DNA of 64,000 bases from Thalassocella blandensis. Its GTDB lineage: Bacteria > Pseudomonadota > Gammaproteobacteria > Pseudomonadales > Cellvibrionaceae. The notes beneath the pieces are model-generated. The model searched no databases. It was not told the DNA's origin and was given only the letters and a program-made list of their open reading frames with translations. The stretch spans positions 620,001 to 684,000 of the forward strand of contig CABFPG010000003.1 of the NCBI GenBank assembly GCA_902141825.1, given 5' to 3'. The translations under genes were made by a program, and so were the position numbers. Below, in pieces: positions 43,755 through 52,253 of this stretch (positions are counted from its first letter, which is position 1; every line of letters starts with the position of its first letter).

Positions 43755-44609
43755 ATGAGCGTGATCTATTTGCTACAAAATCAACACGATGAATTTCTCG
43801 ATAAGTCTGGCGAGTGGGTGCTTGAGACTGAAAGCAAAAGTCTGTATCGGACGGAACACAAAGACGAAGCTATCAACCTGAAAGTTGAGCACAGCGTAAA
43901 AAAGCCAGATCTGCGCATCCGTCTGGCCGAAGCCAAATACAATGATAAGGGCAAGCTGGAATTGAGCGGCGGCGATTTTAAGGCCAAGCCAGCTACCGCA
44001 CCCGAGCAAACTGAACAGAATGACATTACCGCTTCAGATGTTGAAGCAGAAGCTGAAAACGCAATCAACACAACGCCGGATAACGCTGACGACGCAGCCG
44101 AAATGACAGTAGCGGTTGCCGGCACCGCCATAAGCGACTCAACACCAATCACCCCTGAAGAAGACCTTCTTTCCAGTCTCGACACTGAAATAAGTAAATC
44201 CGCAGAAACCAACGCAGAGTCGGAGCCCAACGAACACACCTCGGACCAGAACATTTCTGCACTCGCGAATGACACCGTTGAACAGGATGACGCCACTGAA
44301 GAGGATGACGCCACTGAAGAGGAGGACGTCCCTGAAGAAGCTGAAGAAGACGCCGCTGAAGAAAAAGAAACAAAAGGTCTAGCGACAGATCAGACTGAAG
44401 CGCAGGCCACTGTTTCACCTGCAGTGGAATCACAGAATCCCGGACCTGATTCCGATGCAGACTCAGCCCCAGACCATGCTAACGAACCTGCCAACTGCGC
44501 GACGCAAACAGGTGAGGAAGACGAAAGCACCCCAGATAACGCAGCAAGCGATTCCTCAATAGGAGACGACGATACAAATGACCAGGTTACACGACTTGAG
44601 TTACATTGA
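43755..44609 (+). CDS. acidic low-complexity protein, coupled to gshA
   Basis: The ATG at 43755 is preferred, with AGGTAAG about ten bases upstream; an earlier TTG adds nine residues. The 284-residue protein has a folded-looking N-terminal part (about 1-85; SVIYLLQNQHDEFLDKSGEW, then SLYRTEHKDEAINLKVEHS). A very acidic Glu/Asp/Ala/Thr tail follows, with exact short repeats (DDATEEDDATEEEDVPEEAE). Its stop codon overlaps the gshA start (TGATG). The N-terminal part resembles conserved gammaproteobacterial hypothetical proteins, but no function is known. It has no signal peptide, so it is cytoplasmic. Confidence 0.82.
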   Translation: MSVIYLLQNQHDEFLDKSGEWVLETESKSLYRTEHKDEAINLKVEHSVKKPDLRIRLAEAKYNDKGKLELSGGDFKAKPATAPEQTEQNDITASDVEAEAENAINTTPDNADDAAEMTVAVAGTAISDSTPITPEEDLLSSLDTEISKSAETNAESEPNEHTSDQNISALANDTVEQDDATEEDDATEEEDVPEEAEEDAAEEKETKGLATDQTEAQATVSPAVESQNPGPDSDADSAPDHANEPANCATQTGEEDESTPDNAASDSSIGDDDTNDQVTRLELH

Positions 44610-46204
44610 TGCTTGAAATACAACATATCCCCAAACACCTGTTCAGCAAAAAAAATGCACCGTTACTGACCGGCATTTTACGTGGCCTCGAGCGCGAAGC
44701 TCTACGTGTATCGAAAGACGGTGAATTGTCGACAAAACCTCACCCCAAAGGGCTGGGGTCGGCATTAACCCATCCACAGATCACCACAGATTTCAGTGAA
44801 GCCTTGCTGGAAATCATTACGCCGCCCACACATTCTGTTGACGATTTATTTCGACACCTGAAAGCCATTCATCAATACGCCCTGCATCAGCTAGATGATG
44901 AGTTACTGTGGACCCACAGTATGCCATGCAAGCTGGAGGGAGATGATCACATTCCTGTAGCACAATATGGCAGCTCCAATAATGGTCAGATGAAAACCAT
45001 TTACCGGGTGGGACTCGGCCATCGCTATGGCCGCTCAATGCAGACAGTCGCAGGAGTGCATTACAACTTTTCATTACCCAATGCCTTTTGGGCATTTCTT
45101 TCCAGCGAACAAAATAGCATTGATGATTTACAGCTGTTTAAAGATAAAGGCTATTTTTCTCTGATCAGAAATTTCCGCCGACATTTCTGGCTGCTCATTT
45201 ATTTGTTTGGCGCATCACCTGCCTTGTGTGAAAGCTTTGTTCAAGGGAAGCCACACAACTTGAGCCTGCTGGATGATCGCCACACGTTTTACAGCCCCTA
45301 CGCAACATCGTTGCGCATGGGTGACCTGGGCTATCAAAGCAGTGCGCAAGAATCTTTATACGTCTGCTACAACGAGAAAAACACTTACATTCGTACACTC
45401 TGCCGAGCCATTACTCAACCGCACGAAGCCTATCAACGCATTGGCGTAAAAGATGAGCGTGGCGAATATCAGCAACTAAATACCAGCCTGCTGCAAATTG
45501 AGAATGAATTCTACAGTGCGATTCGTCCAAAGCGCACAACCCGTCCAGGTGAAACAGCTTTATTTGCATTACAAAATCGCGGAATCGAATACATTGAAGT
45601 GCGCTGTCTCGATGTAGACCCGTACTGCATGTTTGGCATTAATCCCGAACGCGCCTACTTTCTGGATACATTCTTGCTCTACTGCGCATTGCAGGAGAGT
45701 CCAATGTCCTCCCCGGAAGAGACCGCTATAATTCTGCGCAACCAGAAAAAAGTGGTTAACTTTGGCCGACAGCCGAACCTCTCATTAGACTGGTTCGACG
45801 GCACCCCCAAAAGTCTGACGACGTGGGCAAAGGAGCTGCTGGAAGCCATGCGCCCCATTGCCAAGGGGCTGGACAATGCAAACGCCAGTGAAGAACACCA
45901 AAAAGCGCTGGAACTGCAGATGGCAAAAATCATCGACGTTGAGAAAACCCCTTCCGCACAAATTCTTCAAACCTTGCAGCAAAGCGGCAAAAGTTTTAAT
46001 CAACTTGCCTTAGAAATGAGTCGAAACAGCAACAGCGGCTTGCGTGAGCAGGAAATAGAAGAGAGCGTTATGCAGCGCATGAATCATATGAGTGAGGAAT
46101 CTTTAGCCGAGCAAGGCGCTCTGGAAGAAGCATCTACCCTCTCTTTTGATGAGTTTATTAAAACGTATTATCAGCAATACGCAACATGTAAGTCCTGCGG
46201 TTAA
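44609..46204 (+). CDS. gshA: glutamate-cysteine ligase
   Basis: The 531-residue protein matches the proteobacterial type-1 enzyme: ILRGLEREALRV near the N-terminus, ITTDFSEALLEIITPP, the YGSSNNGQMKTIYRVGLGHRYG block, VAGVHYNFSLP, and the metal-site YIEVRCLDVDPY. It makes gamma-glutamylcysteine from glutamate and cysteine with ATP, the first step of glutathione synthesis. The ATG at 44609 overlaps the stop of the acidic protein gene. Confidence 0.98.
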   Translation: MLEIQHIPKHLFSKKNAPLLTGILRGLEREALRVSKDGELSTKPHPKGLGSALTHPQITTDFSEALLEIITPPTHSVDDLFRHLKAIHQYALHQLDDELLWTHSMPCKLEGDDHIPVAQYGSSNNGQMKTIYRVGLGHRYGRSMQTVAGVHYNFSLPNAFWAFLSSEQNSIDDLQLFKDKGYFSLIRNFRRHFWLLIYLFGASPALCESFVQGKPHNLSLLDDRHTFYSPYATSLRMGDLGYQSSAQESLYVCYNEKNTYIRTLCRAITQPHEAYQRIGVKDERGEYQQLNTSLLQIENEFYSAIRPKRTTRPGETALFALQNRGIEYIEVRCLDVDPYCMFGINPERAYFLDTFLLYCALQESPMSSPEETAIILRNQKKVVNFGRQPNLSLDWFDGTPKSLTTWAKELLEAMRPIAKGLDNANASEEHQKALELQMAKIIDVEKTPSAQILQTLQQSGKSFNQLALEMSRNSNSGLREQEIEESVMQRMNHMSEESLAEQGALEEASTLSFDEFIKTYYQQYATCKSCG

Positions 46205-46208
46205 TGCA

Positions 46209-46742
46209 TTACTTTTGTACGAAGAAAGTATTGAAGTAAACGTCGACCACTTCTTCTCGCGGAATGCTGTTCTCCCGCTCGAGAATATCCCGAATGGATT
46301 CTCGAGCATCAATCAGCATTTGCTCTTTGCCCTCCTGTGAACTGACCGTTTCATTGGTCTGCGAGGCAAAGATCATCACAAGGTTATTGCGTACATAAGG
46401 TAAGTGCTCACGAACAGCGTGCGCGGCATTTGTTGTCGAAAGGCGCACAGATACTTCCGCCTTCAAATATCGCAGACGCCCGGCGCCACCGTAGTTGACA
46501 ACAAACTGCGGTTTTATCGGGAGGTAAATTGCAGCGGAAGGCGCAGCAGAACCCTCTTCACCCTCAGCAGCCTCACCGTCGCCACTTTCAGCCTCTTCCG
46601 CCGCATCTGCACCACCGCCCTCGGTGTCATCCTGCGCCCACAATGAAGAACATCCCCCCAACATCAGTACTACCACCAGGATACGAATGAGAAGAGAAAA
46701 GCTCGTTTTTTTATCAAGCACACATTCGTGTTTCAGCATCAT
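46209..46742 (-). CDS. FliL-like membrane or exported protein
   Basis: The 177-residue protein has a hydrophobic N-terminal segment (LLIRILVVVLMLGGCSSLWA), an acidic Gly/Ala/Glu linker and a FliL-type C-terminal domain (KPQFVVNYGGAGRLRYLKAE, then RNNLVMIFASQTNETVSSQE and VVDVYFNTFFVQK). FliL surrounds flagellar stators, but no other flagellar gene lies here and the segment GGCSS resembles a lipobox. The two ATGs at 46742 and 46739 are both possible, with AGAGG just upstream. It is convergent with gshA. Confidence 0.85.
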   Translation of the reverse strand: MMLKHECVLDKKTSFSLLIRILVVVLMLGGCSSLWAQDDTEGGGADAAEEAESGDGEAAEGEEGSAAPSAAIYLPIKPQFVVNYGGAGRLRYLKAEVSVRLSTTNAAHAVREHLPYVRNNLVMIFASQTNETVSSQEGKEQMLIDARESIRDILERENSIPREEVVDVYFNTFFVQK

Positions 46743-47067
46743 AAACCTCTTTTTTGCAGGGAATCACTTGTTGGAATGACCACATCGTATTGCTATATCT
46801 CTGTTATCAGCATAGTCGATCGCACAGACCCGGCAAGATCAGGCGCCTATTTCACCGATTGAAAATCCGCTGTCAATTTCGCGGTCATCAAAGCCCTCAG
46901 CCAAGGGCATGCCAGCCGAATTGAATACCGGTTTTATCGACCCGTTTGTTCGGAATCGCTTGCCCTGCGCGTTCAGTTATCCTATCTTGGCAATGAACAG
47001 GTCGCACATTATGGGTTCGTTATCAAAACGAATAAAAATAAAACCAAATTAAATAAGGCAATTGTCA
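46743..47067. other. divergent promoter region of the FliL-like gene and rsd
   Basis: No gene is supported in these 325 bases. TTGCCCTGCG followed by TATCCTATCTTG near 46969-46990 may be a weak promoter for rsd. Confidence 0.35.
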
Positions 47068-47550
47068 ATGTTAGAAAACTGCAAATCTGCACAGGAACGA
47101 TGGGGTGGTGTGAGCGACATCATTGATCGCTGGTTGCGCGAGCGCCAAGAGCTGTTAGTGGTGTTCTGTAAACTTTCTGAAAAAGCGCAAGAGGATCTCG
47201 ATGAGCAGTGCGAACAGTCACTTCAACATCTTTGCCAAATATTAGTAGACTATGTTTCTGCGGGGCATTTTGAAGTCTATGACCAGCTCGTGCAGGAAGG
47301 CCAGGCGCTGGACAATAAGGAAGGCCTGAAAACTGCCGGACAGTCTTTTAAAATCATTGATTCCAGCACCGAATATATTCTGGATTTTAATGACAAATAT
47401 CAAGAAACAGACGATCTGGAAACCATAGTACAAGACCTCTCACGGCTTGGCGAAATTATAGAAGCTCGTTTTGAAGCAGAAGATAAAATGATCGAAGCGC
47501 TGCATATTGCCAATCGGGACATTGCCAATCAGGACAAAGTCACCAGCTGA
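47068..47550 (+). CDS. rsd: Rsd/AlgQ anti-sigma-70 factor
   Basis: The ATG at 47068 has AAGG nine bases upstream; the TTG six bases earlier is too close to that site. The 160-residue all-helical protein matches AlgQ/Rsd: MLENCKSAQERWGGVSDIID, WLRERQELLVVFCKL, and AGHFEVYDQLVQEG. It binds the housekeeping sigma factor in stationary phase. The order rsd, FKBP isomerase, algP is that of Pseudomonas, where this gene is called algQ. Confidence 0.96.
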   Translation: MLENCKSAQERWGGVSDIIDRWLRERQELLVVFCKLSEKAQEDLDEQCEQSLQHLCQILVDYVSAGHFEVYDQLVQEGQALDNKEGLKTAGQSFKIIDSSTEYILDFNDKYQETDDLETIVQDLSRLGEIIEARFEAEDKMIEALHIANRDIANQDKVTS

Positions 47551-47935
47551 CTCCATCCCTGAGGCACCAACAAGTCGGGTTTTACCAAAAAGTCTAACTA
47601 AAATGAGCCGTCTATAATGAGCCGTCTAAAAAGAGCCTCCTAAAAAGAGCTTGAACAAACATAGGCCTGGACAAACACCGGCCGGGACAAAAAGACACGG
47701 AGAACCAGAGGCTCCGAAAAGTACATCGACAAGCCCATTGAAAATGTACAAATAAAAAAGCCCAACAAACAAGAGCCACACAAAAACAATAATAAGCCTC
47801 CACTTAAGCAAATGGAAAGCGCTGGGCAAACAACGCGCCCAGCGCCTAAAATCAACTAAACGAAACACCAGCAATTTATAAAAGCACCATGTCATCGCGC
47901 ATTACGCATATCAATTCACTGACGAGCATTCGCAT
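47551..47935. other. intergenic region with a degenerate 15-bp repeat
   Basis: No gene is supported. The repeat at 47600-47734 occupies the left part; the rest is Lys-codon-like A-rich sequence before the WD40 lipoprotein gene. Confidence 0.5.
47600..47734. repeat. degenerate 15-bp tandem repeat, about nine units
   Basis: Units of 15 bases run in register from 47600: TAAAATGAGCCGTCT, ATAATGAGCCGTCTA, AAAAGAGCCTCCTAA, AAAGAGCTTGAACAA, ACATAGGCCTGGACA and AACACCGGCCGGGAC, then weaker ones to 47734. The pattern is a GC-rich core alternating with a run ending in A. The units resemble those at 60689-60778. Confidence 0.7.
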
Positions 47936-48979
47936 ATGGGCGCCTTTAACACCAGCACAGCACACAACTGCATAAGACGGCAAAGCCTTTCCAGGATTTT
48001 ACTGGTCGGCCTGACTTTGAATCTCTATGCCTGCGACAAGGCGCTCCCCCCAAGTACATCTCTGGAAGTAGCTGCCGTCGGCATACACAGCGGCGCAATA
48101 AGTGATAACGCAGAACTATTCACCATCGGCTCCATCAACCACGGCGGCAGCATGTGGCGAACCACTTCACAGGAGCGCATTTTTAACTGGAATCATAAGT
48201 CTGGTGAATACAGCACAATTGTTGCTGCGGACTTTTCACATAACGCAGCCTGGGCAATTACAGCCACGCCTTTCGATCTCGTGTTATGGAACACCCAATC
48301 GGGTGAAGGTGAACGCTTCTGGTCTGCCCCCGGAGAAATACTGGACGCAACACTCGGACCCGATGCCCGCTTTGCCCTGCTGGGGTTAAGCGACCACAAT
48401 GCGGTTATTTTTGACATCCGCCGAGGCGGAATACTGCAGACCTTCACTCATCAAAACCGCGTGCGCAGCGTCGACCTGAGCCAGGATGGCACATTGGCAT
48501 TAACCGGCTCAGAAGACTACACCGCAAACTTATGGGACACGCAAAGCGGAAAAAAACTTTACGCCATCAAACATGATGATGATGTCCAACTGGTGAAACT
48601 GTCTCCGGACGGCAAGCTGGCCCTGTCGGTCGCCAAGTATGACAAAGCACTGATCTGGCAAACCTCTGACGGACAAGCGATAGGTGAAATTCCACTGGGC
48701 AAAGAAGAACAGAAACGCGGCATGCGCTTTACTACAGCCACCTTCAGCGCCGACGGCAATCAACTTCTAACAGGTCGACCAGATCAGACCGTAGATTTAT
48801 GGGACGTGAAAACACTCAGCAAAATCAGCAGCTGGAGACTACCCAAACGCGACGCATGGAAACCTACGAGCGCAGCCGTGATCCACATCAGCTTTTCTGC
48901 TGAACCCGGAACATTCTATGCTCTGGCGTCTAATGGCTTCATTCACCAATTGAAGCTAGCTGAAAGTGTACCCCAATGA
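47936..48979 (+). CDS. WD40-repeat lipoprotein
   Basis: The 347-residue protein has a signal with a lipobox (LNLYAC, Cys33) and six to seven WD40 repeats that should form one beta-propeller (VRSVDLSQDGTLALTGSEDY, then TANLWDTQSGKKL and QTVDLWDVKTLSKI). No catalytic motif is present. Such lipoproteins mediate protein contacts at the inner or outer membrane. It is inserted between rsd and the FKBP gene, which are closer together in Pseudomonas. Confidence 0.9.
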   Translation: MGAFNTSTAHNCIRRQSLSRILLVGLTLNLYACDKALPPSTSLEVAAVGIHSGAISDNAELFTIGSINHGGSMWRTTSQERIFNWNHKSGEYSTIVAADFSHNAAWAITATPFDLVLWNTQSGEGERFWSAPGEILDATLGPDARFALLGLSDHNAVIFDIRRGGILQTFTHQNRVRSVDLSQDGTLALTGSEDYTANLWDTQSGKKLYAIKHDDDVQLVKLSPDGKLALSVAKYDKALIWQTSDGQAIGEIPLGKEEQKRGMRFTTATFSADGNQLLTGRPDQTVDLWDVKTLSKISSWRLPKRDAWKPTSAAVIHISFSAEPGTFYALASNGFIHQLKLAESVPQ

Positions 48980-49166
48980 TGCTCATTAGGAGCTGACTCT
49001 CATTAACCACAACGTCCATCGTCAGCGCTGAAACGCAAAATCAATAAAGTAGAAGAAAAAGGATCGTATCGATATCACACGTAATACAGCGTGTGCCAAT
49101 TGTCGGTGGGAAAGTTCTGGGAAAGCGTAAAAAGAAAGGTTTACAACAACAATAGATAAGGCATAA

Positions 49167-49194
49167 AAAAAGGAAGGCTAAGCCTTCCTTTTTC
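49167..49194. terminator. bidirectional intrinsic terminator
   Basis: The stem AAGGAAGG/CCTTCCTT (loop CTAAG) is flanked by A7 and T5. It lies just past the stop of the leftward FKBP gene and can also end transcripts coming from the WD40 gene. Confidence 0.88.
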
Positions 49195-49204
49195 AATTCA
49201 GCAA

Positions 49205-49933
49205 TTACTCTTCGCTTTCTGCCGCTTCGTCTTCTTTTACGATAGACAGCAATTCCATTTCAAACACCAGAGTGCTGTTAGGACCAATTTGGCCAGCACC
49301 ACCTGCGCCGTAAGCCAAATCTGAAGGGATAAACAACTTCCACTTGGAGCCAACCTTCATCATAGGCAGCGCCTCAACCCAGCCTGGAATCAATTGGTTT
49401 ACCTGGAAAGTCACGCCTTCCCCCTTGTCGAACACTTCACCATCGATAAGAGTCCCGACGTAATTCACAGACACTTGATCTGTCGCCTTAGGCGATTCCC
49501 CCTCACCCTTAGTAATTACTTCATACTGCAAACCGCTTTCCGTCGTCACGACGCCTTCACGCTTTGCATTCTCAGCCAGGAACGCCTGACCTTTCTGGGT
49601 ATTCTCTTCCATTGCCTTGGTTTGTTCTGCCTGGCGTTTTTCCATCATGTCCGCCTGAAAGGCCATCATGGTTGCGCGCATCTCTTCTTCTGTCAGAAGC
49701 GCTTCTGCATCTGTATTAACATGGTCGATAGCCGCAGCCATTGCCTGGGAGTCCAGAGCGAAACCACTGGCTTTAACCTGTTGAGCTGTGTTGTAGCCCA
49801 CGATGTAACTTACTTTTTTCTCTACCGTGTCAAGTACCAACTCTTTTGGCGCTTCTTTTTCGGCTTCTTTGTTACAAGCCACCAAACTGAGCACTGTCAC
49901 CCCTGCAACGGTCATTAATATTAGTTTTTTCAT
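49205..49933 (-). CDS. FKBP-type peptidyl-prolyl isomerase lipoprotein
   Basis: The ATG at 49933 has AGGTG upstream; the longer frame has no ribosome site. The 242-residue protein has a lipobox (LSLVAC, Cys20), an N-terminal helical dimerisation part (about 30-120; KVSYIVGYNTAQQVKASGF) and a C-terminal FKBP domain (about 130-232; GLQYEVITKGEGESPKATDQ, then VDKGEG-type loop and WKLFIPSDLAYGAGGAG). This is the FkpA/Mip layout, a periplasmic folding helper. It belongs to the algQ-FKBP-algP neighbourhood. Confidence 0.96.
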   Translation of the reverse strand: MKKLILMTVAGVTVLSLVACNKEAEKEAPKELVLDTVEKKVSYIVGYNTAQQVKASGFALDSQAMAAAIDHVNTDAEALLTEEEMRATMMAFQADMMEKRQAEQTKAMEENTQKGQAFLAENAKREGVVTTESGLQYEVITKGEGESPKATDQVSVNYVGTLIDGEVFDKGEGVTFQVNQLIPGWVEALPMMKVGSKWKLFIPSDLAYGAGGAGQIGPNSTLVFEMELLSIVKEDEAAESEE

Positions 49934-50292
49934 TGGAACACCTGTTGTGCTTGATTTAAGTGTGTCGCAGTATAACGAAGGCAGGCACAACCTAACAGGC
50001 GTGTAAGGCAAAAACTCTGGAAAACAGTCAACACATGGGAAGAAGATCAACTTACATGCAACTTTTTACATCTGCAGCAAAGAAAAATTCTGCAGATTCG
50101 TTACGATAAGTGACTTCATACCGAGAAAATCCCTGATTTAGTTAAAAAATAAATTAAAAAAATCGTTGACATATTTTTTTATCAAGCAGACGTAGCTATA
50201 ATCTACCTCAGAAAAAAAGTACATTTTTTCTTCAACAGACATTTTCTTGCAGTACTAATCTTCACACAGCATCTACTGAATAGGGTTTCGAC
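49934..50292. other. intergenic region before algP
   Basis: No gene is supported. A perfect TATAAT at 50197-50202 is a likely -10 box for algP. The perfect TTGACA at 50166-50171 is 25 bases from it, too far for a standard pair, so the real -35 may be the T-rich stretch between them. Confidence 0.4.
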
Positions 50293-51312
50293 ATGGCCGC
50301 AAAAAAGAAAGCACCTATCTCCGTATCGGATTTAGAGAATCAAATTGCGAAGCTTGAGCTCCAACTAGCCAAGGCTCGTGCTAGCAAACAATCCACATCA
50401 GAGAAGGCGGCAGGCAGTGCAAAGTCGCAACTTGCAAAAGCTAAAACCAAGCTAACTTCTCTTACTACTAAACTTAAAGCCGCCACTGAGGCGAGCAAAA
50501 AAACCAAAACTGCAGCAGCAAAAACACGTGTTCAGAAGGCACGAGATGCTGTGAATGCACAAAAGAAAGTAGTGGGTGAGCTGACCACTACATTCAATGC
50601 TGCACAAGCTGCACTGGTTGCGATCAAAGAAGAGAATACGCTAGCGGCTGAACTGCAAAAAATTGCCAGTGCCGCAGCGAAAGCAAAATCCAAAGTAAAA
50701 GCGAAAAAAGCCAAGGCAAAAGCCAAAAAAGCACCTGCCAAGAAAGCCGCAGTAGCCGAAACTACTGACGAAAAGACTGTTGCGAAGAAGGCCCCTGCTA
50801 AGAAAAAGGCTCCAGCGAAGAAAGCTGCCGCTAAAAAAGCACCGGCAAAAAAGGCAACCGCGAAAAAAGCCCCAGCCAAGAAAGCCGCCGCTAAAAAAGC
50901 ACCGGTAGAAACTGCCAGCAGTGACAAACCAGTGACTGAAACTAAAGCTGCTAAAGCACCGGCAAAGAAAAAGCCAAAAACCGCTGTTAAAAAAGCCGCT
51001 CCAGCCAAAAAGCCGGAAGTTAAAGCTGAACCAGCGCCAGCAAAAGAGACTGCCCCAGCAAAAAGCGAAGCACCAAAGCCTGTGACACCAGCACCAGTAG
51101 CGAAGTCCGAGCCAGCACCTGCTAAGCCAAAGCCAGCGGCTCCAGCTCCAGTACCTGAGAAAGCAGAAACGGCAGAGAAAAAGCCAGATCCAATCCCACA
51201 ACCTCTATTTACGCCAGAGCCAGCACTAAAAGAAGCGGCTCCGCAAGAGCCTAAAAAAGAGGAAGAGAAGAAGGACGAGATGAAGCCTTCCAGCCTCTTC
51301 GGGGATAATTAA
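50293..51312 (+). CDS. algP: AlgP-like histone H1-type DNA-binding protein
   Basis: The 339-residue protein has a helical coiled-coil part (about 8-125; LENQIAKLELQLAKARASK and AKTRVQKARDAVNAQKKVV), a Lys/Ala/Pro block of near-exact AKKAPAKKAAAKKA repeats (about 135-240), and a Pro/Ala/Lys/Glu tail ending KPSSLFGDN. This is the pattern of Pseudomonas AlgP and eukaryotic H1 tails; the basic block should bind DNA. The repeat block is prone to length changes. It is divergent from the FKBP gene and ends at a strong terminator. Confidence 0.9.
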   Translation: MAAKKKAPISVSDLENQIAKLELQLAKARASKQSTSEKAAGSAKSQLAKAKTKLTSLTTKLKAATEASKKTKTAAAKTRVQKARDAVNAQKKVVGELTTTFNAAQAALVAIKEENTLAAELQKIASAAAKAKSKVKAKKAKAKAKKAPAKKAAVAETTDEKTVAKKAPAKKKAPAKKAAAKKAPAKKATAKKAPAKKAAAKKAPVETASSDKPVTETKAAKAPAKKKPKTAVKKAAPAKKPEVKAEPAPAKETAPAKSEAPKPVTPAPVAKSEPAPAKPKPAAPAPVPEKAETAEKKPDPIPQPLFTPEPALKEAAPQEPKKEEEKKDEMKPSSLFGDN

Positions 51313-51340
51313 TACTTTTGCTTCTGGCAATAGTCGAAAC

Positions 51341-51369
51341 AAAAAAGCCCGCAATTGCGGGCTTTTTCT
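51341..51369. terminator. bidirectional intrinsic terminator of algP
   Basis: The stem AAAAAGCCCGCA with its complement TGCGGGCTTTTT is a near-perfect palindrome with T tracts on both strands. It lies between algP and the convergent TIGR02444 gene. Confidence 0.93.
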
Positions 51370-51404
51370 TTTTTACATTTCATATTTTAGTGGCGATCAT
51401 GACG

Positions 51405-51947
51405 TTACACCGCCGCTCCAACCTCAGCCGCGGTAAAATCTTCCGCGCATGCCCGCAATAAAATTTCCGCTTTATTCTTCGCCGCCGGAATGTCCAGTGA
51501 CTGCAGATAAAAATGCAGATCCAGAGCCGTCTCGTCAGGAGCCAAAGTCAAAGTTTCAAGAAAGCGGCAGGTCAGATCCTGCAATCGCTGCAATAATACT
51601 TTTTCAATCACCAGTTCTGCGCTGAGAATATGCTTTCGAATACCCAACGCCTGAACTTTTGTAAAGTGCTTGGAGGTTTTAAGAAATCGTCGCACTTCAC
51701 GCAATTTATCGACGGTTTCATGACTCACTTCATCAATGATTTGTGTTACATCACTAAGGCATGACTGCGGTAAACGAATGCCTTCGTGTTCCAACCAGCA
51801 ACTCCAGAGCATGATATTTACATTCGCACCACACTGGTCCTGCAACTCAATACTGAGCGTCTCAACTTCGGACCGGGAGTAAACACGATTGGCAAAATCC
51901 CACAACAAACTGGATTGGCTTAACAACGTATGAGGATCAATATTCAT
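51405..51947 (-). CDS. TIGR02444 (DUF2390) family protein
   Basis: The 180-residue protein matches TIGR02444: SSLLWDFANRVYSRSEVETL, then LQDQCGANVNIMLWSCWLE and RRFLKTSKH. It is cytoplasmic and helical. The role is unknown. Its place next to algP matches other gammaproteobacteria. Confidence 0.92.
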   Translation of the reverse strand: MNIDPHTLLSQSSLLWDFANRVYSRSEVETLSIELQDQCGANVNIMLWSCWLEHEGIRLPQSCLSDVTQIIDEVSHETVDKLREVRRFLKTSKHFTKVQALGIRKHILSAELVIEKVLLQRLQDLTCRFLETLTLAPDETALDLHFYLQSLDIPAAKNKAEILLRACAEDFTAAEVGAAV

Positions 51948-52253
51948 TTTTATATCACCACCTTTGAGTTAGCTTGACCCAATATTAAGTGTTATTGCTC
52001 TAGATGGGACGAAGCTTAATGTTTTATTGATTTACTGGATTCAGCAGAGAGGAGAACAAAACTTAATCGTTTTAGGTGCCACAATACAATCAAAATCTCA
52101 CTTTAATGTGACTTTACGCATACTTTTTTGACAAAATCATTGACTGACCGCCAGCAAAACGATTAAAGCGCTTGCTGACGGCTAATACAAGTGGGTTAAG
52201 GTTTGCGGCCTGCAACTGACAGGCTCAATAGATCGGCTGCGCATGAAGCCGTT
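51948..52253. other. intergenic region between the TIGR02444 gene and trmB
   Basis: No gene is supported. An imperfect 10-bp hairpin (CCGCCAGCAA/TTGCTGACGG, 52148-52181) lies 73 bases past the trmB stop and could be a weak 3'-end structure; it has no U tract. Confidence 0.35.

Noticed and set aside
47612-47895. Several overlapping minus-strand frames over the 47600 repeat, resembling small membrane proteins
   Set aside because: They are hydrophobic only because the plus strand is A-rich; three overlapping frames are equally open, and no ribosome site precedes any of them.
50166-50202. Apparent TTGACA/TATAAT promoter of algP
   Set aside because: Both hexamers are perfect but 25 bases apart, outside the normal 16-18; only the -10 element is kept as likely.
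50532-51201. Two long minus-strand frames antisense to algP
   Set aside because: They arise from the Lys/Ala/Pro codon repeats of AlgP, giving low-complexity Phe/Ala/Leu or Trp/Arg/Phe-rich translations with no biological pattern.
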